Shown here: positions 1 through 5,800 of the stretch, piece by piece
Layout of the letters: each line of letters opens with the position of its first letter
Position numbering within the stretch: the stretch's first letter is position 1
Assembly: GCA_905236365.1 (NCBI GenBank)
Contig: CAJOPP010000114.1
Location: 1 to 8,697 of the forward strand
Direction of reading: 5' to 3'
Source: an uncultured Lachnospiraceae bacterium
Lineage (GTDB): Bacteria; Bacillota; Clostridia; Lachnospirales; Lachnospiraceae
DNA: 8,697 nt
The notes under the pieces: model-generated
What the model was told of the DNA's origin: nothing
Databases searched by the model: none
What the model saw: the letters and a program-made list of their open reading frames with translations, nothing else
Translations under genes and position numbers: made by a program

Positions 1-168
1 ATGTTGGATGAAATCTTTAAATGTAAGGATCCGGTTTCCTGAAATATCAGGATGGGGAGAAAGTCCGGAGTCCATCACGGCAATGGTTATATTTCTTCCG
101 GTAATCCCCATTTTATGAAGATAATCTGCACCAGATATGGCGGCAGGAATTTTGGGAGAAGAAGACAA
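1..168 (-). CDS. S8 subtilisin-like serine protease, N-terminal part (cut by window edge)
   Basis: Only the first 56 codons lie in the window. The reading ends at base 1 without a stop, so the gene continues off the left edge. The segment ITIAVMDSGLSPHPDISGNR is the standard first catalytic block of the S8 subtilase family. It carries the catalytic Asp in the VMDSG motif (residue 33 from the start chosen here), followed by the HPD turn. The later KDF matches AprX- and ISP-type subtilases. The His and Ser of the triad are outside the window. No signal peptide or long propeptide precedes the catalytic domain, so an intracellular protease is likely (inference). I chose TTG at 168 because GAGGTG lies about six bases upstream. 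A GTG at 177 is also in frame, and an in-frame TAA shortly before it closes the frame. The gene is divergent from the 73-aa gene. Confidence 0.85.
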   Translation of the reverse strand, partial: MSSSPKIPAAISGADYLHKMGITGRNITIAVMDSGLSPHPDISGNRILTFKDFIQH

Positions 169-177
169 GTGTGTCAC

Positions 178-283
178 CTCAGCTCTTTACAAATGTTGAT
201 TTTTTGATTATATTATTTATTATATGTGGATTTTGAAAATTGGACTTACCAATCCTGATAAATAAATGATGGAAGGAGAAAAA
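178..283. promoter_or_regulatory. AT-rich divergent intergenic region with possible sigma-A promoter
   Basis: This region separates the divergent protease and the 73-aa gene, so it must hold promoters for both. On the plus strand, TTGATT (196-201) and TATTAT (218-223) are 16 bases apart and resemble a sigma-A promoter. On the minus strand several TATAAT-like words occur within 205-226, but none has a convincing -35 box at good spacing. No Zur- or MntR-type palindrome was recognised. The plus-strand call rests on box similarity alone. Confidence 0.35.
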
Positions 284-505
284 ATGCTTAAAAGAAATAT
301 ACGCATTGAATTGGATTCTATTTTAAATGAATTGAGGATCAACCTTGCAAATAATTACAAAGATCTGGCACATGATGCACTAAAAAAGCTTCATCAAACG
401 TTAGATGCTTATCTTGCGGATGGAACAATCAAAGAAAAGGATTATCAAAAATACAAAAAAATAGCGGATGACTATTCTGTCAAATTAGCGGATTATCATC
501 ACTAA
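284..505 (+). CDS. Small charged helical protein, 73 aa, function unknown
   Basis: I do not recognise this protein. It is soluble, rich in Lys, Asp, Tyr and Leu, and has no signal peptide or membrane segment. The spacing of hydrophobic residues suggests two or three amphipathic helices, with a likely turn at ADGTIKEKDY (about residues 45-54), and it ends in YHH. A good ribosome site (AAGGAG, 274-279) sits four bases before ATG 284. That start is preferred over the in-frame ATG at 266, which lies upstream of this ribosome site. Codon use matches the neighbours and the frame is clean, so it is probably a real gene. The lipoprotein gene starts 54 bases downstream in the same direction, so the two may be cotranscribed. 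A functional link to it is speculative. Confidence 0.75.
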   Translation: MLKRNIRIELDSILNELRINLANNYKDLAHDALKKLHQTLDAYLADGTIKEKDYQKYKKIADDYSVKLADYHH

Positions 506-559
506 TACTCAATAGAGAAACAGCAATGCAATTTGGTGTATTGAAAAGGAGAAAAGGAC

Positions 560-1471
560 ATGAAAAGATGGAATAAGATCGCTTTTTTATTCGTTACAGT
601 TTGTCTTGGAATGGCAATGACGGGATGTGAAGGAAATCTTAATGGGCAGAAAGAATTTCAGAATAAGGATAAGCTGGCTATCGTTACAACTATTTATCCG
701 ATGTATGATTTTGCAACAAATATAGCAGGTGACAAAGCCGATATTATCAATTTAGTTCCTGCGGGAACGGAACCGCATGATTTTGAACTTTCTACCGGAG
801 ACATGAAGCTATTGGAAAAAGCAGATCTGTTTATTTATAATGGTGCAGGAATGGAAAATTTTGTAGACAAGATGTTAAGTGCTGTTTCGAATAAAAATCT
901 GGTAGTGGTAGAGGCAGCCGTTGATGTGGACACAATAGAATCTGATCAAAGGACTGATCCGCATACATGGCTAAGTATTCAGAATGCGATTGTGGAAGCA
1001 GAGACAATAAAGGATGCACTGGTAGGTCTGGATTCTCAGAATGCAGATTACTATGAAGAAAATTATGTTTTCTATAAGGAAAAATTAGAAGAACTAGCAA
1101 CAACCTATGAGAAGGAATTGACAAATTTATCAAATGAAACCATTGTAGTTGCACATCAGGCATTTGGTTATCTGTGTGCAGAATATGGATTGAAACAGGA
1201 AGCAGTGGAGGGACTGAATGCAGAGTCGGAACCGGATTCTGCAAGAATGAAGGAAATCATTGATTTTTGCAAAGAGAAAGATATTAAAGTAATCTTTTTT
1301 GAGGAATTGGTCAGTCCGAAGGTGGCCCAGACAATCGCAGATGAGGTAGGAGTGGCAACAGATATATTAAATCCCATTGAAGGTTTGACGGCTGAACAGG
1401 AAGAGGCAAATATGGATTATATTGGATTGATGAAGGAAAATTTAGAAGCACTAAAACGAGCTTTGGAATAA
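560..1471 (+). CDS. Metal ABC transporter substrate-binding lipoprotein (ZnuA/AdcA-like, SBP_bac_9)
   Basis: This 303-aa protein is predicted to bind zinc (or manganese) outside the membrane and hand it to an ABC importer. A hydrophobic signal peptide ends in the lipobox MTGC, with Cys23 as the lipidation site; Met at position -3 is slightly atypical. The cluster A-I metal-site pattern is complete: His73 in GTEPHDFE, His135 in DPHTWL, His199 in AHQAFGY, and Asp268 in the ATDILNPIEG block. Three His plus one acidic ligand is typical of zinc-binding members, but specificity cannot be settled from sequence. The long His-rich loop seen in many ZnuA proteins is absent. The ribosome site AAAGGAG lies eight bases before ATG. 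No permease or ATPase gene follows: the next gene is an unrelated membrane protein 152 bases away. The component therefore probably works with a transporter encoded elsewhere. Confidence 0.92.
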   Translation: MKRWNKIAFLFVTVCLGMAMTGCEGNLNGQKEFQNKDKLAIVTTIYPMYDFATNIAGDKADIINLVPAGTEPHDFELSTGDMKLLEKADLFIYNGAGMENFVDKMLSAVSNKNLVVVEAAVDVDTIESDQRTDPHTWLSIQNAIVEAETIKDALVGLDSQNADYYEENYVFYKEKLEELATTYEKELTNLSNETIVVAHQAFGYLCAEYGLKQEAVEGLNAESEPDSARMKEIIDFCKEKDIKVIFFEELVSPKVAQTIADEVGVATDILNPIEGLTAEQEEANMDYIGLMKENLEALKRALE

Positions 1472-1623
1472 GACGATTGCACTCTCTTCTCAGTTATAAG
1501 CGGCTGTAGGATTGCAGGAATGTGTCGATGAATAGGTCAGTAGGGGAAGTGCATTCCACGGTAAGAACGCATGAGGTGTTCTTGAATTTACGACAGATCA
1601 CCAATAGGAAAGGATACAGGAAG

Positions 1624-2412
1624 ATGACGATAAATATAATAGCACTGGCATTAACAGCAGGAATTTGTACTGTGCTCCCGATAATCTTTTTTTTCGTTTT
1701 ATGGATTAAAAATACGAAAGAACGCAAAGGAATTACACTTCTTTTTTTTATGGGGAGTGTGATTTACTTAGCGATGCAATGGGGAATAAAAGAGAGAGGA
1801 TTGATATACCTTGTTAATCATACTGAGTTTGCACAATTCATAAATGATCATTATCTATCCTATCTTTTGTTAGTTGCTTTTGCAGGAGCATTGTTATCAA
1901 TGTTACCTGAATTTCTGGTAATCCGATTTTTGATGAAGCGGCAGGTTTCCTTTAAAGAGTCGATTGCCTTTGGCCTGGGATATGGAATGACAGAGTCCAT
2001 CTTATTAGTGGGATGGAGCAGCATTGTAGCAATTATTGAATTGCTCAGACATGAGGGGAACGAATTAAATGTTAGTGCGACGGATTTATTTTTATCCGGA
2101 TATGAAAGATTATTAGTGATGTTGATTGAAATAGGAGTAATCACGGTTTACGTCTTTTTTATTGAACAAAAAATGGCAGGGAGGGGTTCCGTAATCGAAG
2201 TGTTATGTCAGACCTTGTTAATGTTCCTGCCGGGATTTTTTGTTGCATTTTCATTAAGTGATTTTTATGAGATTTATGATCGTTTTGTTGCACTGCTGCT
2301 CCTTTATGTAGTGCTGACAGCGGCTGCGGTCAGCGCAGTGATCGTGCTAAATAGTTTAAAATATTCGTTAACCGATACCTTGTTTGGAAGGAAAAAGACG
2401 GAACGAAAATAA
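1624..2412 (+). CDS. YhfC-like multi-pass membrane protein (possible degenerate intramembrane protease)
   Basis: The 262-aa product is mostly hydrophobic, with about seven or eight membrane segments and a basic C-terminal tail. Two blocks resemble the YhfC family, which is related to CPBP glutamic intramembrane proteases. The first is AFGLGYGMTESILL, with Glu124. The second is GYERLLVMLIEIG, with Glu161-Arg162. From memory of the family, the first block usually reads GHG..E and the second ER......H. Here Tyr120 and Glu169 fill the His positions, so protease activity is doubtful. I chose ATG 1624 because a hydrophobic helix begins at once and AAAGGA lies nearby. The longer reading from GTG 1522 would add 34 hydrophilic residues of no recognisable type. 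It follows the lipoprotein gene by 152 bases with no clear terminator between. No substrate can be inferred. Confidence 0.65.
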   Translation: MTINIIALALTAGICTVLPIIFFFVLWIKNTKERKGITLLFFMGSVIYLAMQWGIKERGLIYLVNHTEFAQFINDHYLSYLLLVAFAGALLSMLPEFLVIRFLMKRQVSFKESIAFGLGYGMTESILLVGWSSIVAIIELLRHEGNELNVSATDLFLSGYERLLVMLIEIGVITVYVFFIEQKMAGRGSVIEVLCQTLLMFLPGFFVAFSLSDFYEIYDRFVALLLLYVVLTAAAVSAVIVLNSLKYSLTDTLFGRKKTERK

Positions 2413-2431
2413 ATTGTATGAAAAAAAGTTC

Positions 2432-2460
2432 TTGCATTAGAAGATTGGAAATGGTACATT
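2432..2460 (+). promoter_or_regulatory. Putative promoter of the pantothenate/CoA cluster
   Basis: TTGCAT (2432-2437) and TACATT (2455-2460) are separated by 17 bases. The second box is preceded by TG one base upstream, giving an extended -10. Transcription would begin near 2467 and leave a leader of about 120 bases before panG. The -35 match is weak (three of six), so this is a candidate, not a firm call. Confidence 0.4.
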
Positions 2461-2505
2461 ACAGGTGAGCGGTATTCGTAAGAAACTGCATCGCTTGATA
2501 AGTGT

Positions 2506-2548
2506 TGTCATCAATGTTCTGACAGGTGTCATGAAGAGATATTTGTCA
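2506..2548 (+). promoter_or_regulatory. TGTCA/TGACA repeats in pan leader, operator- or hairpin-like
   Basis: TGTCA occurs at 2506-2510, 2527-2531 and 2544-2548, and its complement TGACA at 2520-2524. The pair TGACA-GG-TGTCA (2520-2531) is a perfect palindrome that could bind a dimeric regulator. Alternatively, TGACA could pair with either TGTCA, forming alternative small stems upstream of panG. Nothing identifies a regulator. Confidence 0.25.
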
Positions 2549-2587
2549 TTTCCTTGTGTTTGATGTTGTGAGGAAAGAGGTGATAAC

Positions 2588-3451
2588 ATGAAGATTGGTT
2601 TTATAGGTGCCGGTAAGGCTGGCTGTAGCTTAGGAAAATATTTTGCGTTAAAGGCAGAACAGGCAGATATTCAGGTTACCGGTTACAATAGTTTAGTTAT
2701 GGAAGAAGCAAGATGGGCTGCAGAGTTTACAAGTTCTGCATATTATGAGACGGCAGAGAAATTATTCGCAGTGAGTGATACCATCATCTTATCGACTCCG
2801 GATGGAGCGGTAAAGAATGTATGGGATTCCGTTTGCAAATACAATATGAAAGACAAGATTATTTGTCATTTGAGTGGCTCCTTATCATCCGATGTATTTT
2901 CAGGAATAGAGCAATATGGTGCATATCCACTTTCTATTCATCCTATGTTTGCATTCAGCAACAAAGAATCCGTTTATCAGCAATTGAATCAGGTGAGTTT
3001 TACGATTGAGGGTCATCCCTATGCGGTATCGATTTGGAAATCGATTTTAGAAGCGTTGGGGAATTCAGTGGTAGAGATTTCCAAAGAGGTAAAGTCGAAA
3101 TACCATGCCGCAGCGAGTCTGTTGAGCAATCATGTAATTGCAGTGTTATCGACTGGGTATGAGCTCCTTCAGGAATGTGGATTTACAGAGGAAGAGGCAA
3201 GAATATTCAGTGCTATTTTAGTCAGAGATAATGTAGAACATGTGATTTGGCAAGGCAGTGTTGAGGCGTTGACAGGACCCATTGAGCGTGGAGATGAAGC
3301 AACGGTCAAAAAGCATTTGGCAGTTTTAAATGATACACAAAAAAGGATTTATCTGTCATGTGGCATGGAATTGCTGGAACTTGCAAAAAAGAAAAATCCT
3401 GACCGGGACTATACAGATATTTTTAATTTGATGGAGGCGGAACGCAAATGA
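2588..3451 (+). CDS. panG: Ketopantoate reductase, PanG type (Rossmann-like + DUF2520)
   Basis: This 287-aa protein is predicted to reduce 2-ketopantoate to pantoate with NAD(P)H in the cytoplasm. The N-terminus is a Rossmann fold, with the nucleotide-binding GAGKAG at residues 7-12. The C-terminal half is the helical DUF2520 domain, with the conserved KYHAAASLLSNH stretch (about 171-182; Lys171, His173 and Asn181 are candidate active-site residues). This architecture belongs to PanG, the alternative ketopantoate reductase characterised in Francisella, with homologs reported in Enterococcus faecalis and Clostridium difficile. It is distinct from PanE. Its position directly before panB and panC strongly supports the role, and no panE is present in the window. 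GAGGTG lies five bases before ATG. It ends 42 bases before the panB start. Older annotation would call it a DUF2520 protein. Confidence 0.88.
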   Translation: MKIGFIGAGKAGCSLGKYFALKAEQADIQVTGYNSLVMEEARWAAEFTSSAYYETAEKLFAVSDTIILSTPDGAVKNVWDSVCKYNMKDKIICHLSGSLSSDVFSGIEQYGAYPLSIHPMFAFSNKESVYQQLNQVSFTIEGHPYAVSIWKSILEALGNSVVEISKEVKSKYHAAASLLSNHVIAVLSTGYELLQECGFTEEEARIFSAILVRDNVEHVIWQGSVEALTGPIERGDEATVKKHLAVLNDTQKRIYLSCGMELLELAKKKNPDRDYTDIFNLMEAERK

Positions 3452-3493
3452 CAGAGTCATTTTCGATTATGTTTCAGTTTAAGGAGGATGCGT

Positions 3494-4321
3494 GTGAAAA
3501 ATACAGTGTTAACATTTAAGGCAGCAAAAGAAAAAGGTGAAAAACTTTCGATGCTTACAGCATATGATTATTCTACAGCAAAATTGATCGATGAGGCCGG
3601 GGTAAACTCTATCTTGATCGGAGATTCCCTTGGAAACGTGATTTTAGGATATGAAGATACCATTTCCGTAACTATGGAAGATATGATCCATCATAGTGCT
3701 GCAGTGGCACGTGGTGCAAAAAATGCATTGGTTGTATGTGATATGCCATTTATGAGTTATCAGACATCGGTATATGATGCAGTTGTAAATGCGGGGCGCT
3801 TGATGAAAGAAGGGCGTGCAGGTGCTGTCAAATTGGAAGGTGGAAAAGAGGCATGTCCGCAGATCAAAGCAATCGTCGATGCAGGGATACCGGTGTGTGC
3901 ACACTTGGGGCTTACACCGCAGTCTATTAATGCGTTTGGAGGATTTAAGGTACAGGGCAATACGGAAACGGCAGCAAAGAAATTGATCGAAGATGCGAAA
4001 GAGGTGGAAAAGGCAGGTGCATTTGCTGTTGTTTTGGAATGTGTTCCTGCTAGAATAGCGGAAATCGTAACAAAAGAAGTTGGTATTCCGACCATTGGAA
4101 TTGGTGCAGGAAATGTATGTGATGGACAGGTTCTTGTATATCAGGATATGCTTGGAATGTTCTCTGATTTTACACCAAAGTTTGTGAAACGCTTTGCTGA
4201 CATTGGGCTCGTTATGAAAGAGGCATTTGCAGCTTATGATCGCGAGGTGAAAGCCGGAACTTTTCCGGCAAAAGAGCATGAGTATACTATTCGTGATGAT
4301 GTGTTAGAGAAACTTTATTAA
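3494..4321 (+). CDS. panB: 3-methyl-2-oxobutanoate hydroxymethyltransferase (ketopantoate hydroxymethyltransferase)
   Basis: PanB transfers a one-carbon unit from 5,10-methylene-tetrahydrofolate to 2-ketoisovalerate, giving ketopantoate, the first committed step to pantothenate. The 275-aa length fits the family (about 260-280). The TIM-barrel metal ligands are present as Asp44 (GDSLGN), Asp83 (VCDMPF) and Glu115 (KLEGG), and the catalytic base as Glu182 (VLECVP). The GLTPQS motif and the IGIGAG phosphate-side motif are also intact. The start is GTG at 3494: the perfect site AAGGAGG (3481-3487) lies six bases before it, whereas the ATG at 3488 abuts that site with no spacer and would add only two residues. 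It sits between panG and panC, 40 bases before the latter, as part of one transcription unit. Confidence 0.96.
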   Translation: MKNTVLTFKAAKEKGEKLSMLTAYDYSTAKLIDEAGVNSILIGDSLGNVILGYEDTISVTMEDMIHHSAAVARGAKNALVVCDMPFMSYQTSVYDAVVNAGRLMKEGRAGAVKLEGGKEACPQIKAIVDAGIPVCAHLGLTPQSINAFGGFKVQGNTETAAKKLIEDAKEVEKAGAFAVVLECVPARIAEIVTKEVGIPTIGIGAGNVCDGQVLVYQDMLGMFSDFTPKFVKRFADIGLVMKEAFAAYDREVKAGTFPAKEHEYTIRDDVLEKLY

Positions 4322-4361
4322 ATTCGAATTAGTAACCGGAAATAAGAGAGGAGTAATTATA

Positions 4362-5204
4362 ATGACAATTTCAGGATCTATTGAAGAGACAAGAAAACAG
4401 GTAAAGGAATGGAAGGCACAGGGACTTCGGGTTGGTTTGGTTCCTACGATGGGATATTTGCATGAGGGACATCAGAGTCTGATCAATCGTGCAAGGAAAG
4501 AGAATGATAAAGTGGTAGTCAGCATTTTTGTAAATCCGATGCAGTTTGGTCCGAATGAGGATCTGGAGTCATATCCAAGAGATCTGGACAGGGATGCTAA
4601 GATTTGTGAGCAGGAGGGAGCAGATTGGATTTTCCATCCAGAGGTAGAGGAAATGTATGGGCCGGATTTTTCCGGATATGTAGATATGAATACGTTGCCG
4701 GAGAAACTATGCGGTGCCAGCCGCCCGGTGCATTTCCGTGGTGTACAGACGGTAGTCAGCAAGCTGTTTCATATCATTCCTGCAGACCGTGCCTATTTTG
4801 GACAAAAGGATGCCCAACAGCTGGCCATTATTCGTCGGATGGTACTCGATCTTAATTTTGACATCGAGATCATTGGCTGCCCGATTATTCGCGAGGAAGA
4901 CGGACTGGCAAAGAGCTCCCGAAATATTTATCTTACCGATGAAGAAAGAAAACAGGCAGTTATCTTAAATCAATCCCTGGAAGAGGCGATGAAGGCGATT
5001 GATGCAGGGGAGAAAGATGCTGCTAAAATAAAGAATATGATTGTGAAGAAAATCAATACTGCCCCTCTTGCAAAAATTGATTATGTGGAAGTGGTGAGTT
5101 TTAACAATATACAGCCAATCGAAAAGATTGAAGGTGAGGTGTTGATTGCCCTTGCTGTGTATTTTGGCTCGGCCCGATTGCTTGATAATCGGATTATTCT
5201 GTAA
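4362..5204 (+). CDS. panC: Pantothenate synthetase (pantoate--beta-alanine ligase)
   Basis: PanC condenses pantoate with beta-alanine using ATP, through a pantoyl-adenylate intermediate, to form pantothenate. The 280-aa length is normal. The nucleotidyltransferase HIGH-like motif appears as LHEGH (His34 and His37), just after the PTMG block. It is followed by FVNPMQFGP, then the FGQKDAQQ block, and the KMSKS-like motif KSSRN at 184-188. The C-terminal part is the usual small domain that closes over the active site. GAGAGGAG lies about nine bases before ATG. It is 40 bases after panB and 114 bases before panD. The panC-panD gap is longer and AT-rich, and may contain a minor internal promoter, though I found no well-formed one. 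Confidence 0.97.
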   Translation: MTISGSIEETRKQVKEWKAQGLRVGLVPTMGYLHEGHQSLINRARKENDKVVVSIFVNPMQFGPNEDLESYPRDLDRDAKICEQEGADWIFHPEVEEMYGPDFSGYVDMNTLPEKLCGASRPVHFRGVQTVVSKLFHIIPADRAYFGQKDAQQLAIIRRMVLDLNFDIEIIGCPIIREEDGLAKSSRNIYLTDEERKQAVILNQSLEEAMKAIDAGEKDAAKIKNMIVKKINTAPLAKIDYVEVVSFNNIQPIEKIEGEVLIALAVYFGSARLLDNRIIL

Positions 5205-5318
5205 GATGAAAGCAATTTGTTATATATCGAATTAATAAAAGAGCTTATTGTTTGGGAATCGTTGATTTACATATATAAAAGAAATAATAAATAAGGATAA
5301 GGATTTGAGGAGGCAGAT

Positions 5319-5711
5319 ATGCTGGTCAATATGTTAAAAGGAAAAATCCATCGTGCGACGGTAAAACAGGCAGAACTTAACTATGTAGGGAGTATTACGG
5401 TAGATCCGGTCTTAATGGAGGCAGCCGGAATATTGGAATATGAGTATGTCCAGATTGTGGATGTAGAGAATGGTAATCGCTTTGAGACTTATACGATAGC
5501 CGGAGAACCGAATAGTGGTATGATTTGTTTAAATGGTGCAGCTGCCAGACAGGTGGCAGTTGGAGATCATGTGATTATTATGTGTTATGCACAGATGACT
5601 CCGGAAGAGGCAAAGGAACATAAACCCAATGTTGTTTTTGTAGATGATGAAAATAAAATTCGTCAAATCTCACAATACGAAAAATACGGCGAACTCACCC
5701 CAAAATATTAG
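5319..5711 (+). CDS. panD: Aspartate 1-decarboxylase proenzyme (pyruvoyl-dependent)
   Basis: PanD decarboxylates L-aspartate to beta-alanine, the second substrate of PanC. The protein is made as an inactive chain and cleaves itself between Gly24 and Ser25 (in YVGSITVD), turning Ser25 into the pyruvoyl cofactor. Lys9, His11, Arg54 and Tyr58, the substrate and processing residues known from the E. coli enzyme, are all at matching positions. The 130-aa length is normal. GAGGAGG lies six bases before ATG 5319, which fixes this start over the in-frame ATG four codons later. The gene is followed by 28-base hairpin repeats and then by coaBC. Confidence 0.97.
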   Translation: MLVNMLKGKIHRATVKQAELNYVGSITVDPVLMEAAGILEYEYVQIVDVENGNRFETYTIAGEPNSGMICLNGAAARQVAVGDHVIIMCYAQMTPEEAKEHKPNVVFVDDENKIRQISQYEKYGELTPKY

Positions 5712-5717
5712 AGCCAG

Positions 5718-5745
5718 CAACTAAATGCAAAGCATTTTTGGAATG
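5718..5745 (+). repeat. 28-base hairpin repeat, copy 1
   Basis: The first of two near-identical 28-base units (25 of 28 bases match) between panD and coaBC. Each holds the inverted repeat AAATGC-AAA-GCATTT, here at 5723-5737, able to form a six-base-pair hairpin with a three-base loop. The unit starts CAAC and ends TGG-A-ATG. Confidence 0.8.
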
Positions 5746-5754
5746 TTGAGTCGT

Positions 5755-5782
5755 CAACCAAATGCAAAGCATTTCTGGGATG
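5755..5782 (+). repeat. 28-base hairpin repeat, copy 2
   Basis: The second copy, 37 bases after the first, carries the same AAATGC-AAA-GCATTT core (5760-5774). Its CC/TGG flanks can lengthen the stem with a small bulge. The 5-base inverted repeat GTTGA/TCAAC (5745-5749 and 5754-5758) lies between the two cores. The ATG at 5762 inside this copy is in frame with coaBC but is probably not its start. Confidence 0.8.
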
Positions 5783-5800
5783 AAAAAGGAGACAATGAAG

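Noticed and set aside
831..1244. Minus-strand open frame (137 codons) opposite the metal-binding lipoprotein
   Set aside because: It is contained in a confidently identified gene and its product has a low-complexity Leu/Pro/His composition expected of an antisense shadow.
1563..1583. AAGAAC/GTTCTT inverted repeat upstream of the YhfC-like gene
   Set aside because: A six-base stem with a nine-base loop and no T-run is too weak to call a terminator or operator without comparative support.
1522..1623. N-terminal extension of the YhfC-like protein from GTG 1522
   Set aside because: The added 34 residues are hydrophilic and fit no signal or family pattern; ATG 1624 begins directly with a membrane helix and has a ribosome site.
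3644..4279. Long open frame on the minus strand (211 codons) opposite panB
   Set aside because: It lies fully inside panB on the other strand, is rich in Cys, His and Phe in a way typical of an antisense shadow, and has no recognisable domain.
5248..5290. Internal promoter before panD (TTGTTT or TTGATT with TATATA or TAATAA)
   Set aside because: The region is so AT-rich that such boxes are expected by chance, and no pair has both good matches and good spacing.
5718..5782. Short CRISPR-like array
   Set aside because: There are only two repeat copies, the gap between them is nine bases, far too short for a spacer, and no cas gene is nearby.
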